The notes: generated from the letters alone by a model not told the origin. 64,000 nucleotides of DNA from Lachnoclostridium phytofermentans (GCF_000733755.1 NZ_JPOF01000001.1:502605-566604), one strand, 5' to 3'; numbered from the stretch's first letter, positions 34,030 through 43,414 are shown. Program-made: numbers and translations.

Positions 34030-35826
34030 ATGGCAGAGTCAATGAAGGGATTACACAGAACTCATCGTTGTACAGAGCTTAACAGCAGCAATGTTGGTGA
34101 AGTTGTAACAGTGATGGGTTGGGTACAAAAGAGCAGAAATAAGGGCGGTATTATCTTTGTAGATTTAAGAGACCGTTCCGGTTTATTACAGATTATTTTT
34201 GAAGAAGGAGATACCGGAACCGAAGGATTTGAAAAAGCTTGTAAACTACGTAGTGAATTTGTTATCGCTGTGGTGGGAAAAGTGGAACATCGTTCTGGTG
34301 CTGTGAATGAAAATCTTGCAACAGGTTCCATCGAAGTTAGAGCAACTGAGTTACGTATCTTATCGGAATCAGAAACACCTCCATTTCCAATTGAAGAAGA
34401 TTCAAAAACAAAAGAAGAATTACGATTAAAATATCGTTATCTTGATTTAAGAAGACCAGACTTAGTACGAAACTTAATGCTTCGTAGTAAAGTTGCCACA
34501 TTAACAAGACAGTTTTTATCAGACGAGGGATTCCTTGAGATCGAGACTCCAATGTTAACAAAATCCACACCGGAAGGCGCAAGAGATTATCTTGTACCAA
34601 GCCGTGTGCATCCAGGTAATTTTTATGCGTTACCACAGTCACCACAGATTTTTAAGCAGTTATTGATGGTGAGTGGTTATGACCGTTATTTCCAGATTGT
34701 GAAATGTTTCCGTGATGAGGATCTTCGTGCTGACAGACAACCAGAATTTACTCAGATCGATATGGAACTTAGCTTTGTTGATGTAGATGATGTCATCTCT
34801 GTCAATGAGCGTTTACTACAGAAGATGTTTAAAGAAACAATTGGTATCGAGGTTTCTCTTCCAATTCAAAGAATGACTTGGAGAGAAGCAATGGATCGCT
34901 ACGGTTCTGACAAACCAGATACTAGATTTGGTATGGAATTAAAGAATGTATCAGAACTAGTTAAGGATTGTGGGTTTGCAGTATTTACCGGTGCCCTAGA
35001 AAATGGCGGTTCTGTGCGTGGTATCAATGCAAATGGTCAAGGGGAGATGCCTCGTAAGAAGATTGATGCCTTGGTTGAATTTGCAAAAGGTTATGGAGCA
35101 AAAGGATTGGCTTACCTAAGCATCAATGCAGATGGAACTTATAAGTCCTCTTTCTCTAAGTTTATGACAGAAGAAGAATTATCTGCTTTAGTAGAAGCAA
35201 TGGATGGTAAACCAGGTGACCTTCTGTTCTTTGCAGCAGATAAAGACAAAGTAGTTTTTGATGTACTTGGTAATCTTCGTCTTGAAATTGCTAGAAATCT
35301 TGAGCTATTAGATAAGAATACGTATAACTTCTTATGGGTAACGGAGTTCCCATTACTTGAGTACTCAGAAGAAGAAGGAAGATATACTGCAATGCACCAT
35401 CCATTTACAATGCCTATGGATGAGGATCTTCCACTTCTTTTAACTGACCCAGGTAAAGTTCGTGCCAAAGCATATGATATTGTATTAAATGGTACAGAAG
35501 TAGGTGGTGGTAGTGTCCGTATCTTCCAGAATAATGTTCAGGAAAAGATGTTTGAAGTTCTTGGATTTACGAAGGAAGAAGCTTATGAGAGATTCGGATT
35601 TTTATTAAATGCATTCAAATATGGTGTTCCACCACACGCTGGTTTAGCTTATGGCTTAGATCGTCTTGTTATGTTAATGGCGAAAGAAGATTCCATCCGT
35701 GATGTAATCGCTTTCCCTAAAGTAAAAGATGCATCCTGCTTAATGACTGACGCTCCAAATGTTGTAGATAACAAACAATTAGAAGAGCTTTCCATTGCAC
35801 TAGCAAAGAAAGAGATAGAAGAATAA
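34030..35826 (+). CDS. aspS: Aspartyl-tRNA synthetase
   Basis: A bacterial-type class II synthetase of about 598 residues that charges tRNA-Asp (and tRNA-Asn if non-discriminating, which the sequence alone does not settle). The N-terminal OB anticodon domain contains VMGWVQKSRNKGGIIFVDLR. The catalytic core has motif 2 CFRDEDLRADRQPEFTQID and motif 3 GLAYGLDRLVML, with the bacterial GAD insertion domain between. The start at 34030 has GGAGG 7 nt upstream. The stop overlaps the next gene (TAATG), so the DUF1294 gene is translationally coupled. Confidence 0.97.
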   Translation: MAESMKGLHRTHRCTELNSSNVGEVVTVMGWVQKSRNKGGIIFVDLRDRSGLLQIIFEEGDTGTEGFEKACKLRSEFVIAVVGKVEHRSGAVNENLATGSIEVRATELRILSESETPPFPIEEDSKTKEELRLKYRYLDLRRPDLVRNLMLRSKVATLTRQFLSDEGFLEIETPMLTKSTPEGARDYLVPSRVHPGNFYALPQSPQIFKQLLMVSGYDRYFQIVKCFRDEDLRADRQPEFTQIDMELSFVDVDDVISVNERLLQKMFKETIGIEVSLPIQRMTWREAMDRYGSDKPDTRFGMELKNVSELVKDCGFAVFTGALENGGSVRGINANGQGEMPRKKIDALVEFAKGYGAKGLAYLSINADGTYKSSFSKFMTEEELSALVEAMDGKPGDLLFFAADKDKVVFDVLGNLRLEIARNLELLDKNTYNFLWVTEFPLLEYSEEEGRYTAMHHPFTMPMDEDLPLLLTDPGKVRAKAYDIVLNGTEVGGGSVRIFQNNVQEKMFEVLGFTKEEAYERFGFLLNAFKYGVPPHAGLAYGLDRLVMLMAKEDSIRDVIAFPKVKDASCLMTDAPNVVDNKQLEELSIALAKKEIEE

Positions 35827-36104
35827 TGGGTACTGTAGAGTATACATTATTATGTTACCTTTTGATTGTTAATCTGCTAGGATTTAGTAGTATGGGAATT
35901 GATAAAAAGAGAGCTAAGGCACGAGAGTGGAGGATTAAGGAAAGTACTTTATTCTTAATAGCCTTCCTTGGAGGGAGCTTAGGCTCTCTTCTTGGTATGA
36001 AGATATTCCGGCACAAAACGAAGCATAGAAGTTTTCAGATATTAATTCCATCTTTCTTAATATTGCAAATTATAATAGGCATTATCTACATTGTGAAAAT
36101 GTAA
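35826..36104 (+). CDS. DUF1294 small membrane protein
   Basis: A 92-residue integral membrane protein with about three hydrophobic segments (YTLLCYLLIVNLLGF, LFLIAFLGGSLGSLLGM, LIPSFLILQIIIGIIYIV). The loop GIDKKRAKAREWRIKE and the HKTKH motif match the DUF1294 family, for which no function is established. It overlaps the aspS stop by TAATG and ends the operon. Confidence 0.88.
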   Translation: MGTVEYTLLCYLLIVNLLGFSSMGIDKKRAKAREWRIKESTLFLIAFLGGSLGSLLGMKIFRHKTKHRSFQILIPSFLILQIIIGIIYIVKM

Positions 36105-36163
36105 ATGTTGGTAAATAAAACGTGTAGAAATGTGTCATAATTTAACAGTTAACAATTTTTTGT

Positions 36164-36192
36164 TTGACAATATTAGAAATCAATGGTATCAT
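36164..36192 (+). promoter_or_regulatory. Cold-shock gene promoter
   Basis: A consensus TTGACA (36164-36169), a 17-bp spacer and TATCAT (36187-36192). The 5' leader is about 65 nt. Confidence 0.75.
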
Positions 36193-36263
36193 AATGGTGT
36201 TACATCTTGCCAAATGGCAGAGTGATTGTAGCAATATTATATTTTTTTTTGGAGGATTATCTC

Positions 36264-36464
36264 ATGAACAAAGGTACTGTAAAGTGGTTTAACAATCAAA
36301 AAGGTTTCGGTTTCATCTCTGATGAGCAGGGCAACGATGTATTCGTACATTACTCAGGTCTTAACATGGACGGCTTCAAGTCTTTAGAAGAAGGACAGGA
36401 AGTTGCTTTTGAAGTTGTGCAGGGTGCTAAAGGACCTCAGGCTACTAACGTAACAAGATTATAA
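36264..36464 (+). CDS. Cold-shock protein (CspA family)
   Basis: A 66-residue single-stranded nucleic-acid chaperone. One cold-shock domain fills the protein: [19 protein letters not shown] with RNP1 KGFGFI and RNP2 VFVHYS. It melts RNA structure, usually at low temperature or as an abundant general RNA chaperone. TTGGAGG lies 9 nt before the ATG at 36264; an upstream in-frame ATG at 36207 is not credible. Its own strong promoter and a terminator at 36637 make it monocistronic. Confidence 0.96.
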   Translation: MNKGTVKWFNNQKGFGFISDEQGNDVFVHYSGLNMDGFKSLEEGQEVAFEVVQGAKGPQATNVTRL

Positions 36465-36636
36465 TTCTTGATAAAGTAGCAGATAACTGATTCGTCTTGT
36501 TCTAGACATAGAACCGTTTGATTTCAGACGATTCCATGATCGTGGAATTACTTTCAGTGTACCTTTTTCTATTATATAAATGTAATATTTTATACGGAAT
36601 TAGCTATATTGTAAGACAATTATGTAACGAATCTAA
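36465..36636. other. Cold-shock gene 3' region
   Basis: Contains one small inverted repeat (ATTCCATGATCGTGGAAT near 36529). A 63-codon hydrophobic frame at 36518-36709 has no ribosome binding site and runs through the terminator, so I do not call it a gene. Confidence 0.4.
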
Positions 36637-36666
36637 ACCCCAAGACTTAGGTCTTGGGGTATTTTT
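36637..36666 (+). terminator. Terminator after the cold-shock gene
   Basis: ACCCCAAGAC (36637-36646) and GTCTTGGGGT (36651-36660) form a perfect stem, followed by ATTTTT. Confidence 0.85.
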
Positions 36667-36690
36667 ATATATTTCTATACTTCTTTTTAC

Positions 36691-36719
36691 TTCACAGATT
36701 TTGGAATAGATGATATAAT
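36691..36719 (+). promoter_or_regulatory. galM promoter
   Basis: TTCACA (36691-36696), a 17-bp spacer and TATAAT (36714-36719). The leader has a small AAGGG/CCCTT hairpin near 36773. Confidence 0.6.
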
Positions 36720-36823
36720 AACTCTAGTTTTTAGAGAGAAAAGGGTCAAAGAAGTTTTATGTAAGAATTATAGAAGGGTTCGTCCCTTATGCGTATTAAG
36801 GATGCGCAGGAATGGAGGTCACT

Positions 36824-37882
36824 ATGAAGCTATCGCAAAAACCTTTTGGCAAAACCAAACAAGGTGAGAAGGTAACATTATATACTATTACGAATGATCA
36901 GGGTATGGTTGTATCTGTTAGCGATTATGGAGCTAATATTATCAGTATCATCGTTCCTGATAAGAATGGAAAACAGGATGATATTGCTCTTGGTTATGAC
37001 AATGTAAAACAATATGAAGAGAATGGGCCTGGTTATGGCTCTTTTATCGGTCGTCATGCGAATCGTATCGCTAATGCATCAGTTGTAATAAGTGGTAAAG
37101 AGTATAAATTGGAAAAGAATGATGGTAATAACAATTTACATAGCGGTAGTAAGAGTTATAACAAATACCTCTATGAGACAGAAATTTTTAAAGATAAGGA
37201 TGAGGTTACGGTAGAGTTTTCTCGCCTCAGCCCAGATATGGAGCAGGGGTTACCAGGCAATCTTGATATTGTAGTATCCTATACTTTAACAAATGATAAT
37301 GAATTAGTAATTGAGTATTATGGTGTGTCGGATAAGGATACGATAATTAACTTCACGAATCATTCCTATTTTAATTTGGCTGGTCATAATAGCGGAAGTA
37401 TAGAAGATCATCAGGTAATGATTGATTCAGAAGAATTTACATTAACGGATGATACATTAATTCCTACTGGTGAGATTGCAAAGGTAGAAGGTACACCAAT
37501 GGATTTTAGGAAATTTAAGAAAATAGGTAAAGATATTGAAGCAGATTATCAGCCACTTCGTATAGCTGGTGGGTATGATCATAATTATGTTTTAAAAACC
37601 TCAGAAGAGGAAGCTGCTAAGGTTGCAGAACTTTGGGAGGAAAAGAGTGGACGTCGTATGGAAGTTTTTACAGACGCCAAAGGTCTACAGTTGTATACAG
37701 GAAATTTTATCCTCGGAAACGAAAAAGGAAAAGAGGGTTATTGCTATCAGAAAAGAGATGGTGTTTGTTTTGAAACACAATATTATCCAAATTCTTGCAA
37801 TATTAGTAGTTTTCCATCCTGTCTAAAAAAAGCAGGAGAGCCATTTGAAAGTGTTACTATTTATAAATTTTCTGTGAAGTAA
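36824..37882 (+). CDS. galM: Aldose 1-epimerase (mutarotase)
   Basis: Interconverts alpha and beta anomers of glucose, galactose and related sugars before their phosphorylation. About 352 residues, the usual length. The substrate-binding residues are in NRIANAS and NLHSGSKSYNKYLYE; the catalytic His is in NFTNHSYFNLAGH and the catalytic Glu in CFETQYYPNS, with GGYDHNYVL between. ATG 36824 has GGAGG at a 5-nt spacing; the ATG at 36812 lies before that site. Monocistronic, not beside other gal genes, so general sugar catabolism is the likely context. Confidence 0.95.
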   Translation: MKLSQKPFGKTKQGEKVTLYTITNDQGMVVSVSDYGANIISIIVPDKNGKQDDIALGYDNVKQYEENGPGYGSFIGRHANRIANASVVISGKEYKLEKNDGNNNLHSGSKSYNKYLYETEIFKDKDEVTVEFSRLSPDMEQGLPGNLDIVVSYTLTNDNELVIEYYGVSDKDTIINFTNHSYFNLAGHNSGSIEDHQVMIDSEEFTLTDDTLIPTGEIAKVEGTPMDFRKFKKIGKDIEADYQPLRIAGGYDHNYVLKTSEEEAAKVAELWEEKSGRRMEVFTDAKGLQLYTGNFILGNEKGKEGYCYQKRDGVCFETQYYPNSCNISSFPSCLKKAGEPFESVTIYKFSVK

Positions 37883-37883
37883 T

Positions 37884-37963
37884 AAAAAAGGGCTGTTGCA
37901 TTTATAAACTGCTCACTGTCAACTTGATAGTGAGCAGTTTAGTGTGCAACGGCCTCTTTTTTT
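37884..37963. terminator. Long bidirectional terminator between galM and upp
   Basis: AAAAAAGGGCTGTTGCA (37884 on) pairs with TGCAACGGCCTCTTTTTT, with an inner AAACTGCTCACT/AGTGAGCAGTTT stem. A- and T-runs on both sides serve both converging genes. Confidence 0.93.
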
Positions 37964-38045
37964 AAAGCACAGAGGTAATAATGAAATATTATTGCAAATA
38001 ACATATATTATATCCTATATTATTGCAAATAACGTATATGATACC

Positions 38046-38675
38046 TTATTTTGTACCGTAGATACGATCACCCGCATCGCCTAAACCAGGTAAAATATAA
38101 CCCTTTTCATTTAAGCACTCATCAAGTGCACCGATATAAATATCAACATCTGGATGAGCGTTTTGCAATTTTTTTAGTCCTTCTGGAGCTGCTATTAGGC
38201 ACAGAAAACGAATTTTATCAATTCCACGTCTTTTTAATAAGGTGATAGCAGCAATTGCAGAACCACCAGTAGCAAGCATTGGGTCTACAACAAAGATTTC
38301 ACGGTCGGGAGCGTCAGATGGTAATTTACAGAAATACTCTACAGGTTCAAGAGTTTCTTCGTTACGATATAATCCTATATGACCTACTTTTGCATTCGGT
38401 GTTAGATTAAGAATGCCGTCTGCCATATGCATTCCGGCACGTAGAATAGGAACGACACATAATTTCTTACCTTCGATTTCTTTCACGATTGTTTTAGTAA
38501 GCGGTGTCTCTACTTCCTTATCAGCAAGCGGAAGATTGCGACTTGCTTCATAATAGATAAGCATAGCCACTTCGGCTACTAAATCACGAAATTCTTTGGT
38601 AGATGTGGATTTCATTCTCATAATACCAATCTTATGTTGGATTAGAGGATGATCCATAATGCTAACATTTGACAT
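38046..38675 (-). CDS. upp: Uracil phosphoribosyltransferase
   Basis: Pyrimidine salvage: uracil plus PRPP to UMP. 209 residues from ATG 38675, exactly the usual length. The PRPP loop [14 protein letters not shown] and the C-terminal uracil-binding [13 protein letters not shown] are intact. GGAGG with a 7-nt spacer selects 38675 over the ATG at 38702. A -10 (TATAAT on the minus strand, 38845-38840) lies about 165 bp upstream; the leader contains a hairpin (GAACGC/GCGTTC near 38789-38812) but no recognisable PyrR site. Confidence 0.96.
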   Translation of the reverse strand: MSNVSIMDHPLIQHKIGIMRMKSTSTKEFRDLVAEVAMLIYYEASRNLPLADKEVETPLTKTIVKEIEGKKLCVVPILRAGMHMADGILNLTPNAKVGHIGLYRNEETLEPVEYFCKLPSDAPDREIFVVDPMLATGGSAIAAITLLKRRGIDKIRFLCLIAAPEGLKKLQNAHPDVDIYIGALDECLNEKGYILPGLGDAGDRIYGTK

Positions 38676-38898
38676 AATGATACCTCCAGGATATTTATGC
38701 ATTTTTTATGCACTTAAACTTTTGTTGCAAGATATTCTGTGTTCTATGTATTAATATGTGGAAGTTCACAGAATGATATTCATGGCAAGAACGCCCGCTG
38801 GTGCGTGCGTTCCTACTTCAATTTTTTTTCTTATCGACTATTATAACAAAAAGTGATAGCAAAATAAAGAAAAGTTTTAAAGAAAAAACTGGAAAATA
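38676..38898. other. upp leader and divergent region
   Basis: Holds the upp minus-strand -10 (38840-38845) and a GC hairpin near 38789-38812. Nothing else recognised. Confidence 0.35.
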
Positions 38899-38927
38899 TT
38901 GATTTTACACTTCAAATTTGTTAGGAT
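38899..38927 (+). promoter_or_regulatory. Promoter of receiver-Hpt gene
   Basis: TTGATT (38899-38904), a 17-bp spacer and TAGGAT (38922-38927). Confidence 0.45.
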
Positions 38928-39014
38928 ATGGGAGAGAAAGTGAATGAATGGAAAAATTATAACATTGTTATAGGATAGATAAGAATAGAAAAAGAATGAA
39001 AAGGAGGACAATGT

Positions 39015-40115
39015 GTGGTTGATACACTCTTTCAAAAGGATAGAAAAAGAGCCAAAGCTTTAATTGTGGATGACAATCCGGTTAATCTAATAGCTGGTGG
39101 AATGATGTTAAAGACCTATGGTCTTACTGTAGAAACCGCAGGGAGCGGGAGGGACGCCTTAGAAAAAGTGGCGGAAAAAGATTTTGACATCATTTTTATG
39201 GATCTCATGATGCCAGAAATTGATGGGATTGAAGCTGCAAAACGAATACATAACTTAGAAGGAAAAGCGAGTCAGGTAATTATAGCGATTTCAGGAGCAC
39301 TTATTGGTGAAAATGGGAGAATTACGACAACCAACGATTTTTATGGTGTATTAGAAAAGCCAATTGAGGCAGATAAGCTAAATCAGTGTTTAAAAAGATG
39401 GATACCGAAGGAAAAATTAAGTGACCATATCACAGATTTTTATGATGAAGCGAAAGATAGTGCAGATGAAATAGCAGAATTTATAGATAATTTCCAACTG
39501 GTTACTACTCTAGATTGTAAATTAGGATTACATTATGCGCTAGATCAGGTAGCTAACTATATCCGCATTGCGGAAGCTTCGGTGAAACAAATGAATCAAT
39601 CGATGAAAAGGCTTAGTTGTATTACAGGAGAAGAAGACCGTGGTATTATAGAAGCAGAATGCCACTCTTTAAAAAGTGTATTAAATCATTTGGGTGCAAG
39701 AGAATTAGCGGAAGATGCAGCAGCTCTTGGAGTAAAAAGAATGGTGGAGAGACAGTTCGATTATAATAATTATAATACTGACTGTTGGCAGGAGCAATTA
39801 AAGAGATTTCTTATACGTCTTAACTTATTTTGTAGTGAACTCGAACAAGCATTAGTCGCATATAATAATAGAAGAAATCCTAAGGATGAAAATCTGGAAT
39901 TTACAAGCTGTTCTAAGGAAGTAATCGCGAAGCAGCGAGAAAAAGTATTGTATCATATCAGCCGTTATGAATATTTTGAAATTATAAATGGACTAAGGCT
40001 ACTGTTAATGATGGTGTCCAAAGAGGATCAAAATAGGATTTATCAAGCGATGGAAGCAGCAGAAGAATTTGATTATGAAAATACGTCAAAATACGTGAAT
40101 GAAATTAAAGTATGA
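39015..40115 (+). CDS. Receiver-Hpt phosphorelay protein
   Basis: A 366-residue cytosolic phosphorelay component. The N-terminal receiver (about 13-130) has the acidic pair in IVDDNP, the phospho-Asp in IIFMDLMMPEIDG and the Lys in LEKPIE. A four-helix Hpt-like domain follows (about 165-270), with the phospho-His in ECHSLKSVLNHLGA. The C-terminal 90 residues are helical and unassigned. There is no kinase, DNA-binding or output domain, so it must relay to partners encoded elsewhere. GTG start at 39015: GGAGG lies 7 nt before it; the ATG at 39011 is out of frame and stops at once. Resembles relay modules detached from hybrid kinases. A terminator follows. Confidence 0.87.
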   Translation: MVDTLFQKDRKRAKALIVDDNPVNLIAGGMMLKTYGLTVETAGSGRDALEKVAEKDFDIIFMDLMMPEIDGIEAAKRIHNLEGKASQVIIAISGALIGENGRITTTNDFYGVLEKPIEADKLNQCLKRWIPKEKLSDHITDFYDEAKDSADEIAEFIDNFQLVTTLDCKLGLHYALDQVANYIRIAEASVKQMNQSMKRLSCITGEEDRGIIEAECHSLKSVLNHLGARELAEDAAALGVKRMVERQFDYNNYNTDCWQEQLKRFLIRLNLFCSELEQALVAYNNRRNPKDENLEFTSCSKEVIAKQREKVLYHISRYEYFEIINGLRLLLMMVSKEDQNRIYQAMEAAEEFDYENTSKYVNEIKV

Positions 40116-40204
40116 AAGAAATACTTTTATAAACACTCCAAAGATTGAAAGTTTCTAAGAATAGTAGCAAGAAGTCTAAGAGATACCTATAAAAGGACAG
40201 AGGA

Positions 40205-40246
40205 GAAGCCCGGTAGAGGGGGAGGGTAACTGCCGGGCTTTGTTTT
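40205..40246 (+). terminator. Terminator after receiver-Hpt gene
   Basis: AAGCCCGGTA pairs with TGCCGGGCTT, followed by TGTTTT. Confidence 0.88.
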
Positions 40247-40499
40247 ATGAAAAAAATTATCTTGTAAACAATGTTATGATGTATCTTATATTGATATTAT
40301 AAGATATGAATATGATGATAGTATGGCTAACTTATGAACATTTTGTGAATTCATAATATTGTTATTCATGACAAGTGAACTGTGATTTCTCATCTTATTT
40401 CGTATTTTTACAAACTAACCAAAAATTACAAGACTTTATTAGAGGACTTCGCAAATACTAAAGACAGGTTCAATTCCACCGAAAGGAAATGGGGATATG
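40247..40499. other. Intergenic, one AT palindrome
   Basis: A TATCTTATAT/ATTATAAGATA inverted repeat lies near 40274-40298. No gene or clear promoter recognised. Confidence 0.35.
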
Positions 40500-40952
40500 A
40501 TGAGTGTATTCAAGAAATTAATACGCAAAGAGTTAGGAGAAGTCAACTACAATAAGTATTTCACATACATTCAAAAAAATCTCAAGAACAAATCACTAGA
40601 GAGTAAAGAGGTTTATGAGGATATTTACACTAGGCTTAAGGATAAAGATATTGAATCGATTGCAAGAATGCATGATAGATTAAACGACGCTATGTTACTT
40701 GCCTTTCGTATCAGTAAAAATTATATGTTTGCCTTGATATTCTTTATTGTTGCCTCTGCGTTTATTCTATTAAAGGGTTTAGTACCATTGGTAGCGATTA
40801 CTGCACTTGGTACTATGAGTGTTCTATTTCTAGTTAAGACTTATGAATTTGTCATTAATAAATATTGCTTTATTGATGCTCAGATTGTTTTAGTATATAA
40901 GTCTGTCTTAGAAAAGATTATTTTGGGTCATGTGAAAAATCGTAACTTATGA
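40500..40952 (+). CDS. Small membrane protein of unknown function
   Basis: About 150 residues, no family recognised. The first 75 residues are soluble, charged and helical (LIRKELGEVNYNKYFTYIQK; SIARMHDRLNDAMLLAF). Two membrane helices follow (YMFALIFFIVASAFILL and LVPLVAITALGTMSVLFLV), then a short tail. ATG codons at 40497 and 40500 are adjacent; the AAAGGAAATGGGG stretch serves either. Monocistronic, with its own terminator. Confidence 0.65.
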   Translation: MSVFKKLIRKELGEVNYNKYFTYIQKNLKNKSLESKEVYEDIYTRLKDKDIESIARMHDRLNDAMLLAFRISKNYMFALIFFIVASAFILLKGLVPLVAITALGTMSVLFLVKTYEFVINKYCFIDAQIVLVYKSVLEKIILGHVKNRNL

Positions 40953-40963
40953 CAAAGTAGAAG

Positions 40964-41001
40964 AAGGACTGTCATTATTTTTGATATGACAGTCCTTTTT
41001 T
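40964..41001 (+). terminator. Terminator upstream of cobalamin riboswitch
   Basis: AAGGACTGTCAT and ATGACAGTCCTT form a perfect stem, then a T-run. It insulates the vitamin-uptake operon. Confidence 0.93.
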
Positions 41002-41046
41002 GACATGTTTTTATAATCAATGTGAAATCTTGTTGTAAAATTTTCC

Positions 41047-41075
41047 TTGTAATGTGTTCAAGTTACGGGTATAAT
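41047..41075 (+). promoter_or_regulatory. Promoter of cobalamin/corrinoid uptake operon
   Basis: TTGTAA (41047-41052), a 17-bp spacer and TATAAT (41070-41075), just before the riboswitch. Confidence 0.7.
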
Positions 41076-41086
41076 AATTGCGTCCA

Positions 41087-41290
41087 TGTGGTGCTTTGTA
41101 AAAGAAGATAAAAGGGAATGTGGTGAGAATCCGCAGCAGCCCCCGTTACTGTTATTGGAATGAAAATTGCATAAGTGTCATTGTATCTTCTTTGGCATTA
41201 AGGATATGGCTCCTAACCTTAAAAGCGAGGAATGATATGAGAAGACAGCAATGAGTAAAATGACCATAAGCCAGGAAACCTGCCATATGA
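41087..41290 (+). ncRNA. Cobalamin riboswitch
   Basis: Hallmark conserved parts are present: AAAGGGAATGTGGTGAGAAT (41110 on), then CCGCAGCAGCCCCCGTTACTG, and the B12 box AAGCCAGGAAACCTGCC at 41268-41284. A downstream CATCT/AGATG hairpin (about 41300-41321) lies before the AAAGGAG ribosome binding site and no U-run follows, so translational rather than transcriptional control is more likely. It should switch off the ABC operon when a corrinoid is plentiful. Confidence 0.95.
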
Positions 41291-41338
41291 GAATGAATCA
41301 TCTGCACTCGGAGGGAGATGTAGATAAAAGGAGTATTT

Positions 41339-42358
41339 ATGAAAATAAGTAAAAAACTGTTGACACTTGGTTTGATTTTAACCATTGTCATGACAGGATG
41401 TGGAACAAAAGCAAAAAATGAAAACAATGGAATTACACCGAATCCAACGGCTGAAGCACAAGTTACAGCACAACCATCACCTAGTGCAGAGCCAACTACT
41501 TCTCCATCTGCCTTACCAGAAAATACGGCAAAGGACAATGTAACTACGTATCCACTCACAATTACTGATTCTACAGGAGCTACCATTACGTTTGAACAAG
41601 AGCCTCAAACGATGATATCCTTCGCTCCAAATATCACAGAAATAATATATGAACTTAAGCTATCGGATAAGCTAATTGGACGTACTGATTATTGTGATTA
41701 TCCTTCGGAAGTAATGTCCGTAGAATCCATCGGAGACTTCTATAATCCAGATGTAGAAAAAATTGTAAGCTTAGCGCCAGATGTTGTACTAGCGTCTTCT
41801 CTATGGACGGAAGATGTTATTCAAAAATTTAAAGAGGTTGGAATTACAGTCGTTGTACTAAATGAAGATAAAAAGATTAGTGGCATCAATGACATGATTG
41901 ACTTAATTGGGCAGATATTTAATAGTAAGGATAATTCAGCAAAGCTTATTGAGTCTATGAAGGCTAAAATAGAAGATGTAACCACGAAGGTTGCATCTTA
42001 TCCAAAGAAAACTGTATATTATGTGGTTGGATTTGGTGAATATGGTGATTATACAGCAGGAGGTGATACTTTTACCGGAGATTTATTAACACTTGCTGGT
42101 GGAGATAATATTGCAAAGGATGTCAGTGGATGGTCCTATACGTTAGAGAGTCTCATTGAAGCAGACCCAGAAGTCATTCTCATTGCGTCCAGTATGAAAG
42201 ACAGTTTTATTACTAGTGAGAATTATAAAAATCTAAGTGCGGTTAAGAATAATCAAGTTTATGGTATTGATAATAATTTATTGGACCGCCAAAGTTATCG
42301 AGTTGCAGAGGGAGTAGAATTAGTAGCTAAATTGCTACATCCGGAAGCATTTCAATAG
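41339..42358 (+). CDS. Corrinoid ABC transporter substrate-binding lipoprotein
   Basis: A 339-residue BtuF/FecB-type binding protein that would capture a corrinoid outside the cell. The lipobox is LTIVMTGC at about residues 14-21. A Thr/Pro/Ser-rich linker (about 30-65) precedes the two-lobed binding domain (PLTITDSTGATITFEQEPQ; SFAPNITEIIYELKL; SLAPDVVLASS). The riboswitch immediately upstream identifies the ligand as cobalamin-like, since FecB-type proteins also bind iron chelates. AAAGGAG precedes the ATG. First gene of a three-gene operon. Confidence 0.93.
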   Translation: MKISKKLLTLGLILTIVMTGCGTKAKNENNGITPNPTAEAQVTAQPSPSAEPTTSPSALPENTAKDNVTTYPLTITDSTGATITFEQEPQTMISFAPNITEIIYELKLSDKLIGRTDYCDYPSEVMSVESIGDFYNPDVEKIVSLAPDVVLASSLWTEDVIQKFKEVGITVVVLNEDKKISGINDMIDLIGQIFNSKDNSAKLIESMKAKIEDVTTKVASYPKKTVYYVVGFGEYGDYTAGGDTFTGDLLTLAGGDNIAKDVSGWSYTLESLIEADPEVILIASSMKDSFITSENYKNLSAVKNNQVYGIDNNLLDRQSYRVAEGVELVAKLLHPEAFQ

Positions 42359-42372
42359 ATACCGGAGGGGTT

Positions 42373-43413
42373 ATGAACAAAAGAAAGCCTTCATTTTATT
42401 ATATAGTTTTTACCCTGTTGCTGTTTGTAACAATTGTAATCACAGCATCAGTAGGATCAGCCAATATTACCATATACGATAGTTTTAGAGTTCTTCTTAG
42501 TAGAATTCCGTTCGTAGGAGGTTTGATTGACACTTCCCAAATTCCTGAGAATTATTTTACGATTGTATGGAATATCCGTATTCCTAGAATCTTACTCTCT
42601 GGATTAAGTGGAGCCTCACTTGCATTAGTTGGTGCTTGTTTTCAAGGGTTGTTTCGAAATCCACTTGCTGACCCACAAATACTTGGCATTTCTTCTGGTG
42701 CAGCACTTGGAGCTACCTTAGCTGCACTAAGTGGAATGACAATGTCGTTCTTTGGATTAGGGGTAATTGGAGCTTTCGCCTTTGTTGGAGCTTTGCTTAC
42801 CGTTTTATTAGTATACCGAATCGCTTTTACTGGTAGTACTGGGTCTGTTACGCACATTGTATTAACTGGTACAGCAATAAGTTCTATGTTGTCTGCAATG
42901 ATTTCTTTGTTAATGAGTATTAGAAGAGAACAAATAGAAAAGGTTTATATGTGGACGCTGGGAAGCTTTTCTGCAGCTAGTATGAAGAAAGTTGGATTTC
43001 TTTTTCTGTTTTTTATCCTCTGTGCCACTATAATTATTGTATATGCGAGAGATCTAAATATTATTGCGGCAGGGGAAGAAACAGCAGAAAGTCTTGGTAT
43101 TGATACAATGAAAGTGAAGAGAGTTCTTATCATAGTCGGTTCCCTTTTGGTAGCTGCTTGTGTCTCGGTCTGCGGTATTATAGGTTTTGTCGGGTTAATA
43201 ATACCCCATGTGGTACGTTTACTACTTGGACCAAAGCATGAAAGACTATTACCATTTAGTTGTATCTTTGGAGCATTTTTCTTAATCGTATGTGATACCT
43301 TAGCGAGAACTTTAAGGTCCCCTGGAGAATTACCGGTAGGTGTGATTACCGCTTTATTTGGTGCGCCATATTTCTTACTGTTACTGTATCGTGACAAGAA
43401 AAGGATGGTGTAA
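42373..43413 (+). CDS. Corrinoid ABC transporter permease (FecCD/BtuC family)
   Basis: A 346-residue polytopic membrane protein with the ten-helix FecCD fold. Family motifs are GACFQGLFRNPLADPQILGISSG (shown here only in part), RIPRILLSGLSG, and GFVGLIIPHVVRL near the C-terminus, where it contacts the ATPase. It starts 14 bp after the binding-protein stop with CCGGAGGGG as its site. Confidence 0.95.
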   Translation: MNKRKPSFYYIVFTLLLFVTIVITASVGSANITIYDSFRVLLSRIPFVGGLIDTSQIPENYFTIVWNIRIPRILLSGLSGASLALVGACFQGLFRNPLADPQILGISSGAALGATLAALSGMTMSFFGLGVIGAFAFVGALLTVLLVYRIAFTGSTGSVTHIVLTGTAISSMLSAMISLLMSIRREQIEKVYMWTLGSFSAASMKKVGFLFLFFILCATIIIVYARDLNIIAAGEETAESLGIDTMKVKRVLIIVGSLLVAACVSVCGIIGFVGLIIPHVVRLLLGPKHERLLPFSCIFGAFFLIVCDTLARTLRSPGELPVGVITALFGAPYFLLLLYRDKKRMV

Positions 43414-43414
43414 G

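Noticed and set aside
36518..36709. 63-codon hydrophobic ORF after the cold-shock gene
   Set aside because: No ribosome binding site, no homology recognised, and it runs through a strong terminator hairpin.
41152..41586. Minus-strand ORF across the riboswitch and transporter gene
   Set aside because: Antisense to a clear cobalamin riboswitch and lipoprotein gene; low-complexity composition typical of a shadow frame.
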